A stretch of DNA of 64,000 bases from Achromobacter piechaudii NBRC 102461 (GTDB lineage Bacteria; Pseudomonadota; Gammaproteobacteria; Burkholderiales; Burkholderiaceae_B), in assembly GCF_001571245.1 (NCBI RefSeq), contig NZ_BCTK01000001.1:1178001-1242000 (forward strand). Direction: 5' to 3'. Position 1 is the first letter of the stretch; every line of letters begins with the position of its first letter. Position numbers and translations under genes: made by a program. This document shows positions 57,809 to 64,000 of the stretch, in pieces. A model generated the notes under the pieces. It had not been told where the DNA came from and did no database searches. It saw nothing but the letters and a program-made list of their open reading frames with translations.

Positions 57809-60397
57809 ATGCCCGACAGCCTGAAAACCTATCGCCAGAAGCGCAACTTCCAGGTCACTTCCGAGCCCATGGAAGGTGGCCAGGCGAACGAGGCGGCGCG
57901 CGCTTTCGTGATCCAGAAGCATTGGGCCAGCCGGCTGCACTACGACTTCCGGCTTGAGCTGGACGGCGCCATGAAAAGCTGGGCGGTGCCCAAAGGCCCG
58001 TGCTTCGACCCCTCGGTCAAGCGCATGGCGGTGCAGGTGGAAGACCATCCCATCGCCTACAACCAGTTCGAAGGCCAGATTCCCGAAGGCCAGTACGGGG
58101 CGGGCAAGGTCATCATCTGGGACGAGGGCGTGTGGGCGCCAGTGGGAGACGCGCGCAAAGGCTATCGCGACGGCCACCTGAAATTCGACTTGCAGGGCAA
58201 GAAGATGCAAGGCCGCTGGGCGCTGGTTCGCATGAAGGGCAAGGACGGCGACAAGCAGCCGCCCTGGCTGCTTATCAAGGACCGCGACGCCTATGCCCGG
58301 CCCGAGCGCGAATTCAGTGTCGTGGATGAGATGCCGGACAGCGTGGTGCCATTGCGGGAAAAGGCTGCCTCGAAGGCAGCAGTTTCCTCGAAGGCCAAAC
58401 CGAAAGCCAGTAAGCCCGCCCCGGACAAAACCAGCCCGCCTGACGACGACGCCAAACTGCCCGGACGCGCTTCGGACCTGCCCGCTACGTTCAAACCGCA
58501 ACTGGCCACGCTGGTCGAAGGGCTGCCCCCGCACGCCGAGGACTGGCTCTATGAACTCAAGTTCGACGGCTACCGCCTGCTGGTGCGCATTGAAGACGAT
58601 TCGGTCAAGCTGTACACCCGCAACGGCCACGATTGGAGCGCCAAGCTGCCGCACATCGTCCAGGCCTTCGCCAAGCTGCCCGCCAAGTGGGCGTGGGTGG
58701 ATGGCGAAGTGGTGGTGCTGAACGAGCAAGGCGTGCCCAGCTTTCAGGCGCTGCAAAACGCGTTCGACAGCGAGCGCACCGGCGACATCGTGTTCTACGC
58801 CTTCGACCTGCCTTACATCGGCTGCCGCGATCTGCGCGAAGAACCGCTGACTGTGCGCCGCGACCTGCTGGCGCAATTGATGGCGACGTCCGACGACGAT
58901 TGCCTGCGGTTCAGCGAGGCGTTCAAGGAAACCCCATCGAACCTCGTGGCGTCGGCGTGCAAGATGGGGCTGGAAGGCATCATGGCCAAGCGCCAGTCCG
59001 CACCTTATGCGTCGCGGCGCACGGACAGCTGGTTGAAGATCAAGTGCGCCAAACGACAGGAATTCGTCATCGTGGGCTATACCGCGCCGCAGGGCGCGCG
59101 CGAGGGCCTGGGCGCGCTGCTGCTGGCCGTGCACGAAGACGACGGTTCGCTCCGCTATGCGGGCAAGGTCGGCACCGGCTTTGACCGCCAGGGCCTGCTT
59201 GCGCTGCACAAGCAGCTCTCGGCCATCGAAACCGACAAGAAGCCCGTCAGCGGCGGGCAGGCCAAGGGCGTGCATTGGGTCAAGCCGGAGATGGTGGCCG
59301 AAGTGTCGTTTGGCGAATGGACCAGCGGCGGGCATATCCGCCACTCCGTTTTCCGGGGCCTGCGGCAGGACAAGCCGGCCCGCCAGATCACGCGCGAACG
59401 GCCATCACCGGCCCCCAAGGATGACGACACGCAACAAACCAAAACCGCCAGCAAGGCCCGCGCCAAGGCCGCCACGAAATCCGCTACCCCATCGCGGAGC
59501 ACGGCCACCGCGCGCACCAAGCCCGCCCGGCTGACCAATCCGGACCGCGTCATCGACCCGTCCACCAAGCTGACCAAGCTGGACCTGGCGCGCTATTACG
59601 GCCTGATCGCGCCCCTGATGCTGGACCATCTGAAAGGCCGGCCCGTGTCCTTTCTGCGCGCACCGGCCGGCATCGAAGGGGAACTGTTTTTCCAGAAGCA
59701 CCTGGAAGCCGCGATGCCGGGCGTCAAATCCTTGCCGACTCGGCTCGACCCGGACCATCCGCCGCTTCTGGAAGTGCCCACGGCCGAAGCCATCATGTCG
59801 GCGGTGCAGATGAACGTGGTGGAGTTTCACACCTGGAACGCCGTGAAGACCGCCATCGACAAGCCCGACCGCATCCTGTTCGACCTGGATCCGGGCGAAG
59901 GCGTGAAATGGACGACGATGCAGCAAGCCGCCGGTCTGGTGCACACCATGCTGGACGAGTTGGGACTGCAATCCTGGCTCAAGACCAGCGGCGGCAAAGG
60001 GCTGCACGTGGTGGTGCCGGTGCGTCGCCAATACGATTGGGACACCATCAAATCCTTTGCGCAGGCGGTCGTGGTGCATCTGGCGCGTACGTTGCCGCAG
60101 ATCTTCGTCGCCAAGAGCGGGCCGAAGAACCGGGTCGGAAAGATCTTCGTCGACTATCTGCGCAACGGCTTTGGGGCCACGACCGTCTCCGCCTGGTCGG
60201 CGCGGGCGCGCCCCGGGCTGGGCGTGTCGGTGCCCGTGCGCTGGGACGAGCTGGACAAGCTTTCCAGCGGGGCACACTGGACCATCAGCAACATCCACGA
60301 ACGGCTGGACGTGGGCAACGCGCCTTGGGACGACTATGCCCCGCAGGCGGTGGGGCCGGCGATGGACGCGCTGGGCTTTGAACGCAGCGCATCATGA
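57809..60397 (+). CDS. ligD: Multifunctional ATP-dependent DNA ligase D
   Basis: The 862-residue protein has the order 3'-phosphoesterase, ligase, polymerase. The PE domain (about 20-170) shows HWASRLHYDFRLELDGAMKSWAVPKG; the ligase domain has the adenylation Lys251 in YELKFDGYRLLVR; the primase-like polymerase domain has FLRAPAGIEGELFFQKH and DLD (692-694) metal site. Ala/Lys-rich linkers separate the domains. This is the complete NHEJ ligase, as in Pseudomonas. Its stop overlaps the next start (ATGA). Confidence 0.97.
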   Translation: MPDSLKTYRQKRNFQVTSEPMEGGQANEAARAFVIQKHWASRLHYDFRLELDGAMKSWAVPKGPCFDPSVKRMAVQVEDHPIAYNQFEGQIPEGQYGAGKVIIWDEGVWAPVGDARKGYRDGHLKFDLQGKKMQGRWALVRMKGKDGDKQPPWLLIKDRDAYARPEREFSVVDEMPDSVVPLREKAASKAAVSSKAKPKASKPAPDKTSPPDDDAKLPGRASDLPATFKPQLATLVEGLPPHAEDWLYELKFDGYRLLVRIEDDSVKLYTRNGHDWSAKLPHIVQAFAKLPAKWAWVDGEVVVLNEQGVPSFQALQNAFDSERTGDIVFYAFDLPYIGCRDLREEPLTVRRDLLAQLMATSDDDCLRFSEAFKETPSNLVASACKMGLEGIMAKRQSAPYASRRTDSWLKIKCAKRQEFVIVGYTAPQGAREGLGALLLAVHEDDGSLRYAGKVGTGFDRQGLLALHKQLSAIETDKKPVSGGQAKGVHWVKPEMVAEVSFGEWTSGGHIRHSVFRGLRQDKPARQITRERPSPAPKDDDTQQTKTASKARAKAATKSATPSRSTATARTKPARLTNPDRVIDPSTKLTKLDLARYYGLIAPLMLDHLKGRPVSFLRAPAGIEGELFFQKHLEAAMPGVKSLPTRLDPDHPPLLEVPTAEAIMSAVQMNVVEFHTWNAVKTAIDKPDRILFDLDPGEGVKWTTMQQAAGLVHTMLDELGLQSWLKTSGGKGLHVVVPVRRQYDWDTIKSFAQAVVVHLARTLPQIFVAKSGPKNRVGKIFVDYLRNGFGATTVSAWSARARPGLGVSVPVRWDELDKLSSGAHWTISNIHERLDVGNAPWDDYAPQAVGPAMDALGFERSAS

Positions 60398-61425
60398 CGA
60401 GCCGCCCCGGATTTCTTTCCCCGCACGTGCACCTCGCGGCCATTGCCCAGGCGCTGAGCGAGCCGGCCGACCCTGGCCAGGCGCTGCGGCAACTGGTGCA
60501 GGCGGGTTGCGATCAACTGCCGCTGCCAGGCGCAGGCGAAACGCTGGCTCGCTGGCAGGCGCTGGCCTGCGTGGCCGCCGCCGATCTCAGCCTGGTCAAG
60601 CTGTATGAAGGTCATACCGATGCGCTGGCGATTCTTGCCGAACTGGGCGCGGCGACCTTGGCCGCGCCGGGCACCCGATGGGGCGTCTGGTGCGCCGAAC
60701 CGCCCGACTATCGGGTCACGCTGCACATGAACGCGGACGGCACGACCCGGTTGCAAGGCGTGAAAGCCTGGTGTTCGGGCGCGGCCAGCGTCAGCCACGC
60801 GCTCGTCAGCGCATGGAACGCGGCAGGCGAACCTTGCCTGGCGGCCGTGGCGCTGGATCAGCCCGGCGTCACCGTCACGCAAGACGGCTGGCATGCCGTG
60901 GGCATGCGTGGCTCGGCCAGTGTCAACGTTGTGTTCGACGATGCCGTCTGTACGCCCGTCGGCGAGCCGGGCGCTTACGTGAACCGGCCGGGCTTTCAGC
61001 ATGGCGGCGCGGGCGTGGCCGCTTGCTGGTTCGGCGCGCTTGTTCGCATCGGCCAAACCTTGCGCGCGGCCACGCCCGCGCAGTCGGCCGACCCGCACCG
61101 TCTGGCGCATCTGGGCGCCATCGACGTCACCCTGGTGCAGGCGCGCGCGGTGCTGCGCGAAACCGCCGCCGCCATCGACGCGGATCCCGCCGATTCCTGC
61201 ACGCTGGCCTGTGCGCGGGCACGGCTGGCGGTGGAAGCCGCCGCCACCGATATCGTGACGCGGGCAGGGCGGGCGCTGGGTGCGGGGCCGCTGTGCCGCG
61301 ACGCCGGTTTTGCCAGGGTCATGGCCGATCTGCCCGTCTTCATCCGTCAGAGCCACGCCGAACGCGATCAGGCGGCGCTGGGACGCCTGGTGCGTGAACA
61401 GGAGGACAACCCATGGCAGTTGTAG
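60394..61425 (+). CDS. Acyl-CoA dehydrogenase-like protein
   Basis: The 343-residue protein resembles acyl-CoA dehydrogenases (middle-domain strands TRLQGVKAWCSGAASVSHAL, GMRGSASVNVVFDDA, C-terminal helices), but is shorter than the usual 380 or more residues, with a reduced N-terminal domain. Translation is coupled to ligD through ATGA. A similar trio with a methyltransferase and a glycosyltransferase, often with a PIG-L deacetylase, recurs in proteobacteria; no PIG-L gene is seen here. Pathway unknown. Confidence 0.85.
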   Translation: MTSRPGFLSPHVHLAAIAQALSEPADPGQALRQLVQAGCDQLPLPGAGETLARWQALACVAAADLSLVKLYEGHTDALAILAELGAATLAAPGTRWGVWCAEPPDYRVTLHMNADGTTRLQGVKAWCSGAASVSHALVSAWNAAGEPCLAAVALDQPGVTVTQDGWHAVGMRGSASVNVVFDDAVCTPVGEPGAYVNRPGFQHGGAGVAACWFGALVRIGQTLRAATPAQSADPHRLAHLGAIDVTLVQARAVLRETAAAIDADPADSCTLACARARLAVEAAATDIVTRAGRALGAGPLCRDAGFARVMADLPVFIRQSHAERDQAALGRLVREQEDNPWQL

Positions 61426-62012
61426 GTGTAGACCATTTCGAAGCCTTGTATCGCCAGCATCCCGACCCGTGGCGTATCTCCAGCGCCTGGTACGAACGGC
61501 GCAAGCGCGCGCTGCTGCTGGCCTCGCTTGGCCAGGAGCGATACCGCCATGCCTTCGAGCCAGGATGCGGCAATGGCGACCTGACCTTGCCGCTGGCGGC
61601 CCGTTGCGAACACGTGTGCGCCGTGGACTTTGCCGGCACCGCGCTGGGCCGCTGCCGCGCGCGCCTGGACGAGCAGGGCATCGACCATGTAGAGGCGCTG
61701 GCGCTGGATTTGCCGAATGAATGGCCGTCGGTGCCCCAAGCCGGCTACGACCTTATCGTCGTGTCGGAGCTGGGTTATTACCTGGACGACTCCGCGCTGG
61801 CCGCGTTCCTGGCCGGCATCGACGAGAGCCTGGCCGAGGGCGGCGAACTGGTGGCCTGCCATCTGCGTCCGGACTTCGACGACCGCAAGCAGGCAACGGA
61901 CACCTTGCACCAGGCGCTAGGCTCGCTGCCAGGCATGGCCCCGCTGTTCAACCATCAGGAAGCCGCTTTCCTGCTGACGGGATGGCGCAGAAACATGAAG
62001 GATGAGCCATGA
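61413..62012 (+). CDS. SAM-dependent methyltransferase, NodS-like
   Basis: The 199-residue protein starts DHFEALYRQHPDPWRISSAW YERRKR (NodS-like N-terminus) and has the SAM motif FEPGCGNGDLTLPLA and LIVVSELGYYLDD. It overlaps the upstream gene by 13 bases, with AGGAGG before its ATG. NodS-type enzymes N-methylate amino sugars; this fits the glycosyltransferase next to it. Confidence 0.9.
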   Translation: MAVVGVDHFEALYRQHPDPWRISSAWYERRKRALLLASLGQERYRHAFEPGCGNGDLTLPLAARCEHVCAVDFAGTALGRCRARLDEQGIDHVEALALDLPNEWPSVPQAGYDLIVVSELGYYLDDSALAAFLAGIDESLAEGGELVACHLRPDFDDRKQATDTLHQALGSLPGMAPLFNHQEAAFLLTGWRRNMKDEP

Positions 62013-62674
62013 TCGGCATTTGTATACCCGCCCATAACGAAGAGCGGCACATTGCTGCCTGCCTGCGCTCCGTGCTGCGTGCCTCGCAGCACCCCAAGCT
62101 GGCCGCCGAGCCGGTTCGGGTGGTGGTGGTGCTGGACCATTGCGAAGACGGCACGGCGCAGTTGATCCGCGACTATCCCGTGCAAAGCCTGTCGATCAAC
62201 GCCCGCAATGTCGGCGTGGCGCGCGCTCAAGGGGCGAGCCATCTGCTGCACGGCGGCGCGCGCTGGCTGGCGTTCACAGACGCCGATACCCGGGTGTCGC
62301 CGCGTTGGCTGGTCGATCAATTGTCTCTGGACGCCGACGTGGTGTGCGGCACGGTCGGCGTGTCCGGCTGGCGCCAGCATGGCATTCATGCGAGGGCGGC
62401 CCGGCAGGCGTTCGAACACCACTATCAGGACCGCGATGGGCACCGCCATGTGCATGGCGCCAACCTGGGGATCTGCGCCCAGGCCTATTGCCGGATCGGC
62501 GGGTTCGAGGCGCTGTCATGCAGCGAAGACCAGGCCCTGGTGGACCGCCTGCAACAGGGCGGCGCGCGCATTGCCTGGTCCAGCCTGCCGCGCGTGACCA
62601 CCAGTGCGCGCCCGCATTCCCGCGTGGAGGGGGGCTTCGCCAGCGCGCTGCGCAGCAGTTGGGGCGCTGGCTAG
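62009..62674 (+). CDS. Family 2 glycosyltransferase
   Basis: The 221-residue protein has the GT-A pattern IGICIPAHNEERHIAACLRS, VVVVLDHCEDGTAQL, FTDADTRVSPRWL (DxD metal site) and a later DQALVDRL. Last gene of the ku operon, overlapping the methyltransferase by ATGA. It probably builds a small glycoconjugate with the two preceding enzymes. Confidence 0.9.
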   Translation: MIGICIPAHNEERHIAACLRSVLRASQHPKLAAEPVRVVVVLDHCEDGTAQLIRDYPVQSLSINARNVGVARAQGASHLLHGGARWLAFTDADTRVSPRWLVDQLSLDADVVCGTVGVSGWRQHGIHARAARQAFEHHYQDRDGHRHVHGANLGICAQAYCRIGGFEALSCSEDQALVDRLQQGGARIAWSSLPRVTTSARPHSRVEGGFASALRSSWGAG

Positions 62675-62693
62675 GCCCCGCCAGTCCTTCACC

Positions 62694-62771
62694 TCACCAT
62701 GGCGCGACCGACAAGGCCACCGACAAAATCACCACCAAGGCAAGGAACATCAGGATGTGCTTCGTGCGCAT
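62694..62771 (-). CDS. Putative 25-residue single-span membrane peptide
   Basis: On the minus strand an ATG preceded by AGAGG opens a 25-codon frame: a basic start MRTKH, a hydrophobic helix LMFLALVVILSVALS and the end VAPW before TGA. The regular signal-anchor layout suggests a real small protein. A possible sigma-54 site lies 47 bases upstream. It is antisense to nothing annotated. Confidence 0.5.
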   Translation of the reverse strand: MRTKHILMFLALVVILSVALSVAPW

Positions 62772-62817
62772 AAGACCTCTTGAAGTATCGTGAAAAAAAC
62801 TAGCGACACCCTTATCA

Positions 62818-62831
62818 GCACAACTCATGCC
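62818..62831 (-). promoter_or_regulatory. Candidate sigma-54 promoter (imperfect) for the small membrane peptide
   Basis: Minus strand GGCATGAGTTGTGC has GG-N10-GC but GTGC instead of TTGC. Predicted start near 62806, 35-base leader. Confidence 0.4.
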
Positions 62832-62844
62832 CGGAGCGCGTTCG

Positions 62845-63849
62845 ATGCAAGACCTTGTGCAATTGCGGCCTGAAGGCCTGTACTGTCCAGCGGGCCGGTT
62901 CTACATCGACCCGTGGCGGCCGGTGGAGACCGCGGTGCTGACGCACGGCCATGGCGATCATGCCCGCGCCGGCATGGGCTGCTATCACACCAGCGCCGCC
63001 GGCTTGCCCATCTTGCAGTGGCGGCTGGGCCAGCAGGATTACCGCATCCACGAATATGGCGAGGCCTTCACGCTGGGCGATGCCCGCGTGTCCCTGCACC
63101 CGGCCGGCCACGTGCTGGGGTCGGCGCAGGTGCGTATCGAGGCCAAGGGGCAGGTGTGGGTGGTGTCGGGCGACTACAAGCGCCAGCCCGATCCCACGTG
63201 CAGCCCCTTTGAAGTCGTGCCCTGCGACACCTTCATCACCGAAGCCACGTTCGGGCTGCCCATCTACCGCTGGCCCGACACGTCCGAAGTCGCGCGCGAC
63301 ATCGTGCAGTGGCGCGACCACTGCGCCGCGCGCGGCGAAGCCGCCATTCTGTACTGCTACGCGCTGGGCAAGGCGCAGCGCGTGCTGGCCGAGCTGGCGC
63401 CTTGGATCGACCGGCCCGTTTACCTGCATGGCGCGATTGCGGCCGGGGTGGACGTGTACCGGGAGGCCGGCATCGCCATGGCCGACACCCGCCTGGTCAT
63501 CGACGCCGATGGTGCGCCCGCCGCAGCCGGGTCGGGCTTTGCGGGGGAATTGATCCTGGCGCCGCCGTCCGCCGCCGGCAGCGCATGGCTGCGACGCTTT
63601 CGCCGCGCGCAGCACGGATTTGCGTCCGGCTGGATGCGTTTGAGGGGCAACCGCCGCCGCCGCAACATGGACCGCGGCTTCGTCGTGTCGGACCACGCCG
63701 ACTGGCCGGACCTGCTGCGCACCATCCGCGATACCGGCGCGCGCCGCGTCATCGCCACCCATGGCGACACTGACGCGCTCGTGCGCATCCTGAACGACAC
63801 CGGTACAAAGGCCGAGACCTTGGCCACCCAGTACGGTGAAGACGACTGA
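62845..63849 (+). CDS. Ligase-associated DNA exonuclease (MBL fold)
   Basis: The 334-residue protein is a metallo-beta-lactamase/beta-CASP-type nuclease: THGHGDHARAG (HxHxDH), SLHPAGHVLGSAQVRIE, VVSGDYKRQPDPTCSPFE, TEATFGLP and C-terminal VSDHADWPDLL, ATHGDTDALV. It matches the exonuclease that always accompanies the Lhr-type helicase and ATP-dependent ligase cluster. The ATG at 62845 has GGAG upstream; a longer start at 62827 is possible. The ligase gene follows 20 bases later. Confidence 0.92.
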   Translation: MQDLVQLRPEGLYCPAGRFYIDPWRPVETAVLTHGHGDHARAGMGCYHTSAAGLPILQWRLGQQDYRIHEYGEAFTLGDARVSLHPAGHVLGSAQVRIEAKGQVWVVSGDYKRQPDPTCSPFEVVPCDTFITEATFGLPIYRWPDTSEVARDIVQWRDHCAARGEAAILYCYALGKAQRVLAELAPWIDRPVYLHGAIAAGVDVYREAGIAMADTRLVIDADGAPAAAGSGFAGELILAPPSAAGSAWLRRFRRAQHGFASGWMRLRGNRRRRNMDRGFVVSDHADWPDLLRTIRDTGARRVIATHGDTDALVRILNDTGTKAETLATQYGEDD

Positions 63850-63869
63850 CCCGGGAGACCCCATCAAGC

Positions 63870-64000
63870 ATGAAGCGATTCGCGGCGCTGTATCAGGAAC
63901 TGGACCGTAGTACCGCCACCTTGGACAAGCGGGCGGCGCTGGTGGCGTATTTTCGGGATGCGCCGCCGCGCGATGCCGTATGGGCCTTGTACCTGCTGGC
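63870..64000 (+). CDS. ATP-dependent DNA ligase (cluster type), cut by the right edge
   Basis: The first 43 codons (MKRFAALYQELDRSTATLDK, ALVAYFRDAPPRDAVWALYL) match the N-terminus of the ligase found directly after the ligase-associated exonuclease. CGGGAGA precedes the ATG. The catalytic part lies outside the window. Confidence 0.85.
   Translation, partial: MKRFAALYQELDRSTATLDKRAALVAYFRDAPPRDAVWALYLL

Noticed and set aside
1-64000. CRISPR array, rRNA or tRNA genes
   Set aside because: No regularly spaced repeats and no rRNA or tRNA-like sequence was recognised on either strand.

Overview
The window is GC-rich, densely coded DNA from a beta-proteobacterium. Gene content (Burkholderia-type porin, KfrA-like protein beside a tyrosine recombinase, Ku/LigD, many small stress-type proteins) best fits the family Alcaligenaceae (Achromobacter/Bordetella group). 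That assignment is inference from protein character; there is no rRNA or tRNA gene in the window to confirm it.

The most notable content is what looks like a complete alternative sigma-54 system with its own regulon. At 0-6.6 kb are a hybrid histidine kinase (cut by the left edge), an RpoN-type sigma-54 factor, a sensor-less sigma-54 activator and a second activator with a receiver domain. The usual rpoN neighbours (lptB, hpf, ptsN) are absent, so this is probably a second rpoN copy. Fourteen sites of the form GG-N10-GC, nearly all GGNAYG-N4-TTGC (the -24/-12 signature of sigma-54), each lie a short distance upstream of a start codon. They precede rpoN itself, small secreted or hydrophilic proteins, a general-stress membrane protein, an SDR, a CsbD protein, topoisomerase IB, a lipoprotein and, 50 kb away, the Ku-LigD end-joining operon. 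Four pairs of these promoters are divergent and almost back to back.

Layout: 0-6.6 kb regulators; 6.6-12.9 kb stress-protein cluster dominated by sigma-54 promoters; 13-17.1 kb hydroxyacid dehydrogenase, UspA (with an FNR/ANR-like box) and a FUSC exporter; 17.4-21.5 kb EAL protein, small Gln-rich protein, DUF748-type protein and SulP transporter; 21.8-25.3 kb a GMC dehydrogenase operon (subunit 3, FAD subunit, cytochrome c); 25.4-38.3 kb a mosaic of transporters, enzymes and local regulators (MocR, MarR, TetR) with visible operators and one decayed DUF1348 gene; 38.4-45.3 kb spermidine-synthase-like protein, porin and two diguanylate cyclases; 45.4-47.9 kb recombinase/KfrA pair; 48.1-54.1 kb lipoprotein, AI-2E-type permease, an unusual pseudouridine-synthase homologue, LD-carboxypeptidase, a HipBA module and an Rrf2 regulator; 54.2-56.4 kb exported methyltransferase and APC permease; 56.9-62.7 kb the sigma-54-preceded ku-ligD-acyl-CoA dehydrogenase-methyltransferase-glycosyltransferase operon; 62.8-64 kb ligase-associated exonuclease and the start of an ATP-dependent DNA ligase.

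Working model (inference): the kinase and two activators switch on RpoN holoenzyme under a stress such as stationary phase, desiccation or envelope stress; RpoN amplifies its own synthesis and turns on protective proteins together with template-free double-strand-break repair.
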